Shown here piece after piece: positions 48,776 to 60,738 of a DNA stretch of 64,000 nucleotides (position 1 is the stretch's first letter; each line of letters starts with the position of its first letter). The DNA is from Sipunculus nudus. Taxonomy: Eukaryota > Annelida > Sipuncula > Golfingiida > Sipunculidae. Location: NCBI GenBank assembly GCA_026874595.1, contig CM049317.1, forward strand, positions 76,885,891 to 76,949,890, given 5' to 3'. Under the pieces are notes generated by a model that saw only the letters and a program-made list of their open reading frames with translations, did no database searches and had not been told where the DNA came from. The position numbers and the translations under genes were made by a program.

Positions 48776-49585
48776 GCCACATACGGACTCCATTAATCTG
48801 TGATATGTAGTCCGACTGTCTAGCAGTGAAAGTTCACCCTGCCGTAGATTGAGGGACCTGTTACATGAATTACCACTGCTTGTTGTGTGATAGAGAAACA
48901 ATCTAGTATTTATATATAGAAATAAACTTTTTATGTATCAAATTAAATTGATACATCACCTTTATGTGCGCCTGTAATTGTTTTTATCCTTTTAACTGCC
49001 CGGGTTCAGTTGTTGCATGCCAAATGGACACTGCCAGAAAAGGAATCCTATTATCATTCAGCAAAAGTTTCGGTCCCAACGGAGTCTAAGCATCTGTAAC
49101 AATTATAATGTGTGGGGTTTGTTTGGTGTCCTCACGCTTCAAAAGGCATATACGTGTCTAAGGGTTTGTACGGATCCGTACAAACTTTGATAGTATAGAC
49201 TCTCCCCACCAGAGGCTGCAGCGCTTGTATTGTTTACTATATATGTCAGCACTGCAAGACTGCAGCAAGGCCAGACACCTGCCCTCTTCATTTTCACACT
49301 GTGTAATACACCCATTCTAATAATGCCCAGTGCGAGGGAATGCTCCGCTTGGAGGTGTCCTTGTTTCTATAATGGAACGTGTTATATTTATCTGTTTAGC
49401 AAAAATTATATAAACTCTGTGGAATAAAAAGCTGTTGCACAAACTGCGTCTTCAGCTGACAAACCTGCTCATTCATATGATCGTCCACACATCTGTCAGA
49501 ATGGTTTTATCTTTTTATTGTAAAATAAAATCATATCCTAGTATGACACAGTCTTAACGTTTGAAATTTGAAGCTGGGTACGAAC
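48776..49585. other. Low-copy DNA, no gene seen
   Basis: Only short ORFs are present. No repeats or exon signals stand out. Confidence 0.4.
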
Positions 49586-50693
49586 ATAGAATACCTCAGG
49601 CACCTAAACCGGCCAACATAACTGGCCCACCCTGTCTATTGCAAGAGATGTATGTATTTAGTAACACATACCGTCAATAATAACTGTCTATTTGTCCATT
49701 CCTTCTAAGTTTTCTATCATTTGTATCCTGTATTCCTCCCCCTCCGTCTTTCCTAAAACGCCGCCATAGGCTTCCCCTACTTTCCCCATTACATCATCAG
49801 GAATCACCTTCTAACACAATCTCATCCATTCACTATCTCGCTACACTTCACCTCGTTCCTGTGCCATTTCTCTACGATCTTTTCCTACTGATTCATTAAT
49901 CTATCATTCATCTATTCCTCCCACGGATTATTTATCCTTCATTTTTATCATTCTACCTATTACAGGGGGGTTTGGGGGGTCTCCCTCCATCATTATTCCA
50001 CATTATTTATCATTCATTATTATCATTCTACGTATTACAGGGGGGGTTTGGGGGATCTCCCCCATCATTATTCCACATTATTTATCATTTTAATTTATAT
50101 TATATATCTTTTAAACTCATATTGTTACCATTTTCACTTTCACATCTATTTAGTACCTTGTCATACCAGGCCTACTACACATTTCCATGTCAAACATATG
50201 AAATGACGATTTGGTCTAGGGACGATTTCGCCCACTATAAATGACGTCATCACAACTGGGGTTTACCCCAACACTTTGGCAACCAGACCAACTCACATGA
50301 TCATGCTTATTCACCCATAAACATCTTTTGTTAAACTTAAATACCCCCATTTTCCAAAAACATTCAACAAGTCTTCATAGCTCAGTGGTAGAGCTCAGGA
50401 CTTCTCTGCAGACGGTCGCTTGTTCCAGTCTTGCTCATGGATATGTTCATTGAATGTCATGTACAATAATCACATATATCTCGGTCTCTTCCAGATCGAA
50501 CAGTACCGGAAGTCAGATAGGTATAAGACATACCTAACAGTCAGATACTCAGATGTTACAAGTCACATCACAACTCTTCTATTATTTAAAATGAACCCCA
50601 AAAAGACTATACCCCATTTTTCCTCTCTATCCCCATCAAATGTATCGCCCTCTTTAGGACGTTCTGATAACCAGGGTGCCTGAGGTATTCTAT
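49586..50693. mobile_element. 1.1-kb element with perfect 19-bp TIRs
   Basis: ATAGAATACCTCAGGCACC at 49586-49604 is exactly inverted at 50675-50693. Inside are two or three ~80-bp direct repeats (ACAGGGGGGTTTGGGGG...CTCCCTCCATCATTATTCC, about 49940-50095) and a tRNA-like segment (50371-50440). No transposase gene is present. Flanks (GTACGAAC and ATTCGCTC) show no clear target duplication. Confidence 0.55.
50371..50440 (+). ncRNA. tRNA-like segment, probable SINE or pseudo-tRNA
   Basis: It contains a canonical A-box region (ATAGCTCAGTGGTAGAGC, about 50377-50394) and a degenerate B box (TTGTTCCAGTC, about 50420-50430) at tRNA-like spacing. Acceptor-stem pairing fails, so it is unlikely to be a functional tRNA. 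Confidence 0.4.
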
Positions 50694-51086
50694 ATTCGCT
50701 CAAAAAATTTCGGTGGGCCAACACCAAAATCGAGCCCTGCTAGTGACGCTACTTTTAGATAAAATATGGAGAGGCAAAGTTGTTCTGTTGACGCAATGTT
50801 GACATTAAAATGTGGATGGAGCATTAACTTAAGCCTCAGAGCACTGTGCTGTGCTATGCTGAACAAGCAATTCTTTCCAAAACTTACAAAACAATCACCT
50901 TGCAGATCCGTGAGGTCTTCCTTGAGAGGCTGTACTTGACAAACGATACAACTGGTCCGCTTTATGTCTGTCAAAGTCTCAAGTCGTAAGGTAAATTCTC
51001 TCTCACTGTTGATCAAATTGCAAAATGTCGCAAGCGGAAGTGTGATAGTTCGGGGAAAACGACAAAATATGGGATATAAATTGGGT
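50694..51086. other. Short low-copy gap
   Basis: A 150-codon minus-strand ORF (50690-51142) and a 136-codon plus-strand ORF (50964-51374) overlap here. Both run into the palindromic repeat at 51095-51130 and show no recognisable domain. I do not call either as a gene. Confidence 0.3.
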
Positions 51087-52823
51087 CTCCCTAAACGCGG
51101 ATCCGCACGCGGATCCGCGCACGGATCCGCAGCTTTCCTCAAGTTACTAATCTCCCTAAACGCGGACCAGCGTGGACCCCTAATAAATGTTTTTTTCCAA
51201 GTTCATTCTTACTTTTTTTTTTACCTAAACCGTCTTGATATTTCAATTATTGAGTGGAATTTGCAATTGATTTGGGATTTTAAAAAGGATATCAATAAGT
51301 CAGCGTACGTTATACTGGACATTGGTCTGCGTTTTTCTACCGAGATAACTGGCCAGCAGACGCGTGTATGCTAGGGGCTGGTCCAGCAAGAAATTTAACC
51401 GGGGATGGTCCAACCAAGGATGACTTATTAGAAAACCTGAATATGGTTCCAGACCTGAACACCATAATCGACTGAAACTCTAAAATAGGATGTAGCTGCT
51501 GAAACGTCATATTAAACTCTCAGTTATGCACACTTTACGCTCCCGAGGCAGCGGAAATCTTACGCTTCTAAAGAAGCAACTGATTTTCACGCTGCCAGCT
51601 TTGACCGTTTATGATATATTTAGACACCACATGGCGATTCGTTGTCCGCTGAACAAAACGTGCGTATGATGTAAAAGCAGCCAACCAGATGCCAATAAAT
51701 AAACACGCGACAGGCATCATGGCTCCGCCCATAGCTGCGCTTCAATCGCCGTTTGAAGACAAGTTTACGTTCGAATTTTAATTGCTCCCTCTGCATTCTC
51801 GCATCATCGACCGATTCGATTATGACATTATGACTGTGCTAGCGTAGTCATGTGCCATGGTGTCTGCAGAACTGAAACCAGCCAGCGAGGTGTGCACGCA
51901 GCCTTTGTTGTTACGTTTCTTTTGAATTACAGTTCACCGACCGGGCATCCTATGTGCCCAAGACCCTAAGTAAACCACGTCTGCAGCAATTCTCTCTGAG
52001 CCTGTTGCCTGTTCATACGGTTACCGGGGCGATGAGCTGTCACTCAAAACGAAATGAACATGATTGGCTCCGTGTATTCCTCGCTTGGCCGTGTCCTCCA
52101 GCACAAGGTCTCATCTGATTGGACAAAAATACAGTGCTCCCCTCTGGTGTAGCAATTCAGGATATGAAGTCATAACAAACAGCGCTTACGATATAGGAAG
52201 TAGGCCTATAGTTAAAGCGCTGTGTAAAGAGCGTATGCACACTTGCATGACGCGTGAAAATAAGTGAATGTGTTTAATAGGATCAGTGTTATATCAGAAA
52301 CTCGATTGTAAAGTGCAAACACGGGAAAATACATAAAGGAGATCAGGGCCTAAAAGTATAGGAAATTATAGACCATTTAAAAAGGATAATATAGGAAATA
52401 TAGGGAGTCGGGGAAGACTACATGTAAAATATTTCGTTTTTGTGTTATATTTGTTAATAAATTTAACTATCTATATATCAGCTATTAATTTGGAAAATAT
52501 CCAGGCGTTCCCCTTTCCAGCGGATTAGTATGGAAAATGAAAAATGCCTTCCGTGAACGTGTTTGCCTGTCTGAAACTTGTCTGATATTGCGGACCAATG
52601 TAAAATATCGCGGAACGTTTATATCCTGGTCACATAGGCTATTTGTTGCCACGAGTAACGAAAAATAGGTAAATGATGCCGTATTACAGTTGTCACATAG
52701 TTAAACTGCCCATAGAAACTATTAGACAAAGTAAAAACACTGAGAACTTGGAAAAAAATTTTATTGGTGGTCCGCGCTTGTCCGCGTTTAGGGAGATTGG
52801 TAACTTGAAGAAGCTGCGGATCA
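51087..52823. mobile_element. Element with ~64-bp inverted ends and GCGGATCCGC palindromes
   Basis: The segment around 51123-51186 (GATCCGCAGCTTTCCTCAAG, TCTCCCTAAACGCGGACCAG...) recurs inverted at about 52760-52823. To its left, TCTCCCTAAACGCGGA appears a second time and is followed by three copies of the palindrome GCGGATCCGC/CGGATCCG (51095-51130). The ~1.6-kb interior has two CCAAT-like ATTGG motifs but no long ORF. The right end abuts or overlaps the next element. Superfamily unknown. Confidence 0.55.
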
Positions 52824-54245
52824 GCGCGCTGATCAGCGACCTTTCAATTAAAGCATTAATTTAAGAAAAATAAGCCCCCATATAGCAATCTTCGATTATT
52901 GTGTAATTAAATATGATTAAAAGACACCTTTTCTATCAGAAAAACGTATTTACAAACAGACGGATATATTTTTATTGTGCATTAATATTATCATGAAACG
53001 TACGTACGCAACCTTCCTGCCGGTGACTAGTCGCTGATCAGCAGCTCTCAATTCAAGCATTAATTCCAAGCAAATTAGACCCCATGCATATAGCAAACTC
53101 CGACTATTATGTGATTTAATGTGATTTAAAAACGCATATTCTATAAGTATTACGTATTCACAAACATACGAATATACTTTTAACAGTGTTTAATATGTTA
53201 CTTATCATGCATGATAAGTATATGCACTATACCTATTCTGTTTCGCTGATCAGCCAATTCAAATGCCGAACCGTTTGACGCAAAAAATTGCTCTTCGCCA
53301 ATAGTTATATGTGCAGGATATTGTAAATAAATTCAAGTTTAAAATACATTCAATTAAGTGTATACCTCAGCTATTTCTATCACCTGGCCTGTGGACAACC
53401 ACCTATATAAATTCATATGCGCTGACCAACAATAATGGACTATGCAATAATGTGAAATGTGCTGTTGTAAAGAATAAAAATTCCGCTGAAAGTTGGGCCT
53501 AAAACTTGCTCCCGAATAAACATTATATACATTATAGGCCAATATATAAGAATAATAAGAAAGCAACCCAATGTTAACAATGTTATAATTCAATTTAATT
53601 ATATACACAACACTAAGTTAAATATATTAAATATACGGCATAATTTTCATGCTGCTAACATATATCCCTCATATATATATATATATATATGAGTACTTAT
53701 ATGCATGGATATCCATGGATATGTTTAACGGAACAAATTCAGAATATTGAAATGACATATAGACTACATGAAAATTATTTAAAACTAAAAATGAACCGAA
53801 CCGTGTTATAATTCTAGTATATAGATATATGTATAATGGATTGTCTATGCAGAAAAAAATTATACAATTTCTTAATATCATATATAATTATCACGCTTAT
53901 GAATATAATATAAATTAACTTATTCCTTATACTTCGCTTCCCTGAAATTTATAAAGAAGGTGAATATTTGAATTTTCTGAAATAAATGTCAGTAAGTTGT
54001 TTTATTTCACTAACATCAGCAACAGCGGATATAATATAATAATGATATATATGATAATAATATATTTTATAAACTATATATCGCCGATTGCTTCTTAAAA
54101 CCATATGCTTTCAGACACAAATAAAGATGGAAATGCATTTTTACCAATAAAAATGCGGCAATTGCATTAGAAATAAAAATTCTTACATATTATCAGATTA
54201 TGATATTTTATAATCCCTCTTCTTACACACAACCCACACACTTAA

Positions 54246-54709
54246 AGGTGCCCATTCATCTACTTTTTAAAAAAGAATTTTTATGATATCTGGCTTCCTC
54301 TGTGTTTTATTAATGATCTAAGGGTAATTCTGGTTGTGAAATGTTCTTATAATGCCTCTGTGAAGGATGTGTTAACTTGTTTATCAACAACATGTTTGTA
54401 AACACAGCAATGTTGACAAATGGGAAAAACATGTAATCTAAGGTGGTGTGTTGCATATATGCGAAGGTAGAAAGGTCACTTGTTGCAAAATGCCATTTGC
54501 AAAGCTCTGGCTTATCTAACTTGCTGCCAGATGCCCTTGTTGAATTTGTTTTGGTTCTTTTGGCCAGCCCCCACATAACATAAACATGATGATATAAACA
54601 AAAAAAAGCAGCCTGTGTGAGGTGATATTTATGTTTTCTGGCCTATTTTTATAAAAGCTCCAAGAGATAACCTTTAGTTTATAAAGGTCAGATAGGTGAT
54701 TGGGCCCCT
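54246..54709. mobile_element. TTAA-flanked MITE, intact copy 2
   Basis: It is 464 bp, flanked by TTAA (54242-54245 and 54710-54713), with imperfect TIRs (AGGTGCCCATTCATCTAC... versus AGGGGCCCAATCACCTATC... on the other strand). It matches the split copy at 11148-20093. Non-coding. Confidence 0.7.
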
Positions 54710-54936
54710 TTAAACATTTGTTTTTTAACCACGCATTAACAAATCTTACACTTCGAGTTAAAAAAAATATAATTGTATGTGCGTATATCATTGAAGAATA
54801 AAGAAAATTTCGATTTTTTTCTTTATTTATACCATTAATACCTTGCCTTATACATTAATTTCTGTTTCGAGTAATTTTATATAACGTACGTTCGATGTTC
54901 ATTCAATGCCCAATACTGCTGATCAGAGCATTCATG

Positions 54937-54947
54937 TATATATATAT

Positions 54948-55004
<57 letters not shown>
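54937..55004. repeat. (TA)n microsatellite
   Basis: Nearly uninterrupted TA run with one CAA interruption near 54948. Two short ORFs of alternating Ile/Tyr arise from it and are artefacts. Confidence 0.97.
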
Positions 55005-55006
<2 letters not shown>

Positions 55007-56062
55007 GTTTCGTTTTCTTTTTATTCTTGACAGCAGTTCTATACATATTCAAGTATTCACCTGTGCAGATCAGCATATCTTTGTATAGCCTTTTCCTCTT
55101 TCTTCAAACTGGCACCAATCGCCAGAGAATGTAAAAATAATTCAAATTATAAACTTTTAGTGCTTTATTATTAATATTTTTTTTCATAAATCAGTGCTAA
55201 AGGGTGAATAAATATTTTTTTTCATCATAAATTTGTGATAAAAATTCATAAGACCAGGGGAAATATGATAATAAGATAAAGAATTGTTTTTCAAAACAGG
55301 TAAAGGCACCTCATAACAAAATATAAAGCCATAATTGTTGAGAAAATTCAGTAGAGATAATCCATTTCTTTAAAAAATAAATCATACCTGAATTGTATTA
55401 AACATTATACTTATATATTCGGTACAGAAATACTACATTCCAGTCAACCCATAATTGCTGATCATCGTACATGACAATTATACAGCCTTGCTATCAATAT
55501 TCATATCAACGCTATTTTTAATAATTTACTCTTTTTAGGTACCAAATGGTGCTGATCAGCGCATTCTGATAGGGTCTCGCAGTTAGTATAGGCCTATCCA
55601 TGCATGTTTGGCGCTGATCAGCGAAATAGTCCTGCCCGTAGTTGGTACATGGGTTTCATGCATAATAGTAACACATTACAGGTATATTCTCATGTTTGTA
55701 AATACGTTATACTTATGGCACATATGTCTTTAATTCACATAATATTCGGAGTTTGCTACATGGGGGCTAATTTGCTTTGAATTAATTAATGCTTGAATTG
55801 AAAGGTCGCTGATCAGCAGTCCGAGACTGGCTGGTAGGTTGCGTATAAGTTTCAGACATGTATATAATAATTATTAATTAACACAATAAAAATATATCTG
55901 TACGTTTGTAAATACGTAATACTGATAGGAAAGGTGTCCCTCAGTCATATTTAAGAACACAATGGTCGAAAGGTTGCTATATGGGGGCTAATTTGCCTGA
56001 AAAAATGCTATACTAGAAAGGTCGCTGATCAGCGCGCTGATCAGCGTTTTATACTACATACC

Positions 56063-56349
56063 GCTGATCAGCGCGCGCAAAATATGGCGTCTTATAAACT
56101 TGCTTTGCACCTGAACTAGGGGGCGCTGCTGGTCAGTTCCCTCCCTCCCTTAGCAAAATAAGTCTTCACATAATTAAATTTGGAATATGTATTCCAAATT
56201 CCATTCTGTTTTTATATGACAAACTTGCCAAAAACAAATTTTATTGATATGAATTTTGCATAATTTATTTAACCCTTTTCCAGGAAGAAAATAATTTTTT
56301 TCTTTTATTTTTCTACAAAAAAAAGGTCATATTATTATTTATCTGCTCA
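56063..56349. other. Short AT-rich gap
   Basis: It contains one more CGCTGATCAGCG palindrome (56063-56074) just outside the right arm, then AT-rich DNA without features. Confidence 0.4.
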
Positions 56350-56551
56350 GAAGCGATTCCAAGGGGGGGGGGGGGGGTCTAGGAGGTCCGGACTCCCACC
56401 CCACTTTTCACCCGGGTTTTAGACGAAACTTTGCGACCTGGACCCCCCCCCCCCTTTTCCGGACCTGATGACCTTTTTTTTTTAGGATTTTCATTAGTCC
56501 TCCTGGGTTGGACCCCCCCCCCCCCTTTTCCTAAATCCTGGATCCGCCCCT
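56350..56551. mobile_element. hAT-like MITE, poly-C rich, decayed
   Basis: The right end CCTGGATCCGCCCCTG is the inverse of CAGGGGCGGATCCAGG, a common hAT-type terminus. The left end (CAGAAGCGATTCCAAGGGGG) is a diverged match. The interior has long G and C runs (56362-56378, 56442-56455, 56510-56524). No clean 8-bp target duplication remains. A related copy is at 60596-60738. Confidence 0.5.
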
Positions 56552-57719
56552 GCTTATTATTACTGTTTGGGGTGAAAACACAACCTCCTTATACAGCTCC
56601 ACTGCGATGGTGACATAATAATCCGTGCGAAGTAATCACGTGATCATTAATTGTGTATTCCTGGTAAATTAAGAGACAAGGAGGCACAACATGTAAACAC
56701 ATAGCTTTATCGATCTTGGTATTTGATCATTTACATTTTACAATCACTGTATATTCTGTATTTAGCATCCGCAGGTTTAATGATACGTTTTAGCTGGATA
56801 TGTTTCTAAATGGGGAAATAAAAAAATCTGTTATGCCTCAAAAAAATATATCGTCGGGGAAATCCGTAGACATTATTAGAAACATATCCGCTTATCTTGT
56901 CCATCCTTGGCATTTTCTTTAAAACGTGATTGACAATGTAGTGCTGCCAAGATACGACAGGTGTCCTTCTGGTCGCTGTTTTTTTTTTTTAAGCGGCATT
57001 ACCATTATACCTGGTGATGAGGTATTTCGTTTCTTGCTGATGTCCTAGTTGACAGTCTTAGGACTGCCTGTTAATCACTTTACTTGAAACGTAATGAACA
57101 GATCTTTTATTTAAATTTTATGGAACGTACGTTGGGGTTGCACCAAAGAAACAATCAAGGGCTACATCTTCATCCTGAGACGACCAGACCCATTCACTGG
57201 TATTAGGGCTGCCCTTGCTTTCACCTGTGCATGTGATCCAACCATGGGGTCGGTGAACTGGGACATACTTTCTCTTCTTTTGCATATTTCCTATGTATCA
57301 CAAACATGGCGGAGTTTACACATGGTCTATGAATTTTTCTCTGATTTGTTGTGTTCCTATGTTTGTCAACTTTGTTAACGTTAAAATATATAATATACCT
57401 AAAAAAATAATAATTACTGTATTCAATAGAAGAAAAGGGAGGAGGTTAAAAAACTGACTCATTGGAAAACAGGAATAGCTACTACACATAAAAATGTAAT
57501 TTTACCTATTTTTATTCTGGGGAGGCCTAATGCTATCCTGATTAAAATATACCAGTTAATGAAGTCTGTCATGCATTCACAAGCAGGCCCGTCACCAGCC
57601 GGTCATGCCAGGGGGTGCACTATAGCTGTTTTGGTGGGGACACAATTATATTGTAATATATGAGTTTTCCCCTCTTTTCCCCCATGTATTATTTTTCATG
57701 TCACACCCACACAATACTG

Positions 57720-57778
<59 letters not shown>

Positions 57779-58504
57779 ATATCATTTTAGTATGCATATA
57801 GGTTAAACAAATTTACTCACAGTTTCGTGGTACATGTTCATACAGATGAATTATTTTGAATCCGCAAAATGCTGTTTACACTTGATTGGAATCAAAAAAA
57901 TTTGTGTACATGTGTAAAGAAACAGTATCAAATTGATCATGGACATGACTGTATATCACAAAATGTCTTATTAAACTTTTGCTTTGACCTTTATTTCATT
58001 TGCAAGACAACGTTTTGAACTTGATTAAACTTCTGATTGACTATACCAGGGCCCAGCAGCATGTTAACACCTCATAACACAGCCATACATTAGCTTAATT
58101 TTAGAAGTGGTGTGGGCGAGGTGGAGGGCGCTCGACCCTCGGCACAGGGAGGCTGGTGTGCGGAGAGTGTGAGTAGACTTTATAAATGACACTCACACAG
58201 ACACGTATAGGAAGACATAGTACATCAACTAGAGGGTTCACCGGTACCAAACAGGTGACAATTGCTATCAATATTTTTTCGAAAGGTGTGTGTGTGTAGA
58301 TAATAAAAATGCGCGATAGCAGTATGAAAGTGGTAGCTTTCTGAAAAAGATCAGCCTGTTTTGAAGTGTACTTGCATCGAAATTGCAATTTTGCGGTTCT
58401 TATTGTTATATATATATATATAAACGCTCCCACACGGTAGAGCACTATCACCGCGATGTATTGAATTCACGCCATGTGAACAATACAAATTATATATATA
58501 TATA
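56552..58504. other. Low-copy DNA, no gene seen
   Basis: A (TA)n microsatellite lies at about 57722-57775, with shorter ones near 58410 and 58490-58505. Poly-T runs are also present. No confident exon or ORF was found. Confidence 0.4.
57722..57775. repeat. (TA)n microsatellite
   Basis: Uninterrupted TA dinucleotides for about 54 bp. Confidence 0.97.
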
Positions 58505-59461
58505 TAACAGGGCACCAATCGTAACCGCTGGACCTGGAATCTTCTAACTTGACATCCTGGGAGGTCCATGAAAAATCTCCTTGGAAACCTGAAATTAGGT
58601 CTCTGTTACCCATATTCTCCGAGATATGGGTCTCGTAAGTACCCCCGGAATAAAAAAAAATATGATACAAAAGCTCAAGTAGCTGAATCACTACTTCATT
58701 AATCACCATGATTCTCTGCATGAACTTTGATCATGGAGTGTTCCATCAGTTCCTGCAAACAGGTGGCGCCACCTGTTTTATTCTTATTTTACGATTTTTT
58801 CTCTATTTTTGTGACCTTCAAAGAAGCGGGCATCTGTTAACAGGGCACAAATTGTAACCGCTGAACCTGGAATCTTCTAACTTGACATCAAGGGAGGTCC
58901 ATGAAAATTTTCCTTCGAAACCTAACATTAGGTCTCTGTTACCCATATCCTCCGAGCTTTGGGGCTTGTAAGTACTCTTCGGAATAAATATGAAATATGA
59001 TACAAAAGCTTTAGTATCTTGCATACATATTGATCATGGAGTGTTTCATAAGATCCTGCAGACTGGTGGCACCACCTGTTTTTTTTTTTTCTTCAAATTT
59101 TTCCTTTTTTTTCTCTAATTTTGAGACCTTCAAATAAAACCTCATATTGTAAAAGGGCACAAATAGTAACCCCTTGGCCTAGAATCTTCACACTTGACAT
59201 CTAGGGAGGTCCATGAAATGTCTTCATGGTGTTTCATCAGTTCCTGCAGACTGGTGGCACTACCTGTATTTTTTTTCCAAATTTTTACACAATTTTCTGT
59301 TTATGAGACCTTCAAAGGAGGTGGTAATCTGTCCCACTAAAACCCATTTCTTAGGACTCTTCACAAAAGTTATGATTTTTTTTTGTACTGTCGCTGTCAT
59401 TTTGCTCATTGATCAACAATCCTTGAATTCAGCTGAGTGTCATGGCTCATGGGCCGCTAGT
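58505..59461 (-). mobile_element. Family 1 element on the minus strand, 3' truncated (element J)
   Basis: At 59429-59461 the + strand reads TCAGCTGAGTGTCATGGCTC ATGGGCCGCTAG. Inverted, this is a diverged family 1 5' end with its sub-terminal GCTCAGCTGA-like motif. Leftward run about three ~330-bp units in reverse orientation (AACAGGGCAC, GGTCTCTGTTACCCATA, CATGGAGTGTTCCATCAG). The array stops at a (TA)n tract near 58505 with no 3' hairpin. It is more diverged than the + strand copies. It and the family 4 fragment are the only minus-strand Helentron-like pieces here. Confidence 0.7.
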
Positions 59462-60308
59462 TACGACTTGATCTGGCAAGTTAGCCAGGCTTGAAATAAC
59501 TATAAGATATAAAAGACTTATAAAAGCCCCGGTGATAATCCAAATTAAAAATGACGAAATGATTTATATATTCTACTCGGTGTTATATTTCCAACAAAGC
59601 AACATAGAACTCATCAGATTTTATGGTTATCTGTCAGAAAGCGATTGCATATTTATATAATTATGAACTTATAAACTGATATTGCTTATTTTCCCTTTAA
59701 ACCTAACATTGTATATTACTTAGACGGTTTTGCTCGCAGAAGATAGGTAAACATAAATGGTGCCATCTGAAGTTTATATACTCGTAAAAGTCACTTGATC
59801 AATGTTTGGTAAAACTGTAGGTAAAATCAAATATCAAATACAACAAAAAGCGAATATAAGTTTAACTACGCTAAGGTAACGCTATCCCTCAGATAAAAGC
59901 TATTTTTATTTCCTGACTTGAGTGCGAAGAAGTAAAAAAGATCATTTTGACTCAAGTCAGTAGAAGTGGCGATACTTGCAACTAACACTGACATACCAGT
60001 CATGGGATCAATGCTGGATACTGGTCATAACATTATGAATACAAAGACTTCTGGTCAGCAAAGTTAAAATAGAGCAAAGACAAATTTTATAATAATTCAA
60101 CACACCTCCTACTTATTTGGTCATCTTTTGATCCTCTCTTATGAATAAGTCATGGAAAGAAAGGAGTTATATTTTGGACAATAAGTTAATATATAATAAA
60201 TATATATAAAATAAACATTTAAGTTAGGACGACCTGTAGCTTTCAAACAAAATACCAGTCCAATGATTAATATTGCCACAGAACTTGCAGCTGACAGTTG
60301 CATTAGTC
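59462..60308. other. Low-copy AT-rich DNA, no gene seen
   Basis: No ORF of note and no repeats recognised. Confidence 0.4.
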
Positions 60309-60517
60309 CACAGGCGCTTGAATCGCTATTTGTGTTGATATTGGCTTAAATCGTGTTCAATTTACTTGTTTATATAATAGATATCTATTATATAAACAAG
60401 TACCGGCAAGCGATATAACATGGTTTACAGCTCATTGAACGGTAGGGGATTGTTGTTAAGGTATATTGAACACTATTTAAGCCAATATCAATACTAATAG
60501 CGATTCAAGCGCCTGTG
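60309..60517. mobile_element. 209-bp hairpin MITE with 7-bp target duplication
   Basis: The ~53-bp ends (CACAGGCGCTTGAATCGC...GTGTTCAAT and its inverse) pair with few mismatches. A second, perfect 38-bp palindrome centred on AATAGATATCTATT (about 60366-60403) lies inside. The element is flanked by ATTAGTC on both sides (60302-60308 and 60518-60524). The clean duplication and near-complete self-complementarity identify a short foldback-type MITE. Confidence 0.8.
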
Positions 60518-60595
60518 ATTAGTCTTGCTGTATTCGACCTAACGTTATATCTGTTGACGTATTCTATATATGGAGTATTTTTCTAAAGGGTGAGA

Positions 60596-60738
60596 CAGAA
60601 CGGGGGTGGGGAGGGGAAAGGTTCCAGGAGGTCTGGACCCCCCCCCCTCCTTCCCTGACCTAAGGACCTTTTTTATAGGTTTTGCCATTAGTCCTGGCGT
60701 CGACCCCTCCTTTCTTAAAGCCTGGATCTGCCCCTGTG
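60596..60738. mobile_element. hAT-like MITE, decayed
   Basis: The right end CCTGGATCTGCCCCTG and the interior match the element at 56350-56551 (AGGTCTGGACCCCCC, CTGACCTAAGGACC, CCATTAGTCCTGG). The left end (CAGAACGGGGGTGGGG) is diverged. Flanks share only a short GTGAGA/TGAGAG word. Confidence 0.5.

Larger units (their letters stand above)
52815..56062. mobile_element. TIR element with arms of palindrome-headed ~210-bp units
   Basis: The left arm (52815 to ~53262) and right arm (~55602-56062) are inverted copies. Each arm is two tandem units of ~200-216 bp. Each unit is headed by CGCTGATCAGCG-type palindromes and CCTTTCAATT, AAGCATTAATT, followed by TTAGCCCCCATATAGCAA and ACGTATTTACAAAC. The palindromes sit at about 52828, 53032 and 53247 on the left and 55610, 55808 and 56024 on the right. 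The interior (~2.3 kb) is AT-rich and includes a TTAA MITE and a (TA)n tract. There is no ORF of note, so it is non-autonomous. I do not recognise the family. Confidence 0.65.

Noticed and set aside
50690-51374. 150-codon minus ORF and 136-codon plus ORF around 51 kb
   Set aside because: They overlap on opposite strands, run through a palindromic repeat (repeated Asp-Pro-Arg-Ala type peptide) and show no domain.
54895-55134. 79-codon ORF rich in Ile and Tyr
   Set aside because: It is translated from a (TA)n microsatellite.
56431-56613. Pro-rich 60-codon ORF
   Set aside because: It arises from poly-C runs in a decayed hAT-like MITE; the matching ORFs at 60545-60824 have the same cause.
58425-58476. 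tRNA-like ACGGTAGAGCAC ... TTGAATTCACGCC
   Set aside because: The second motif does not fit a B box in position or sequence, and no stems form.
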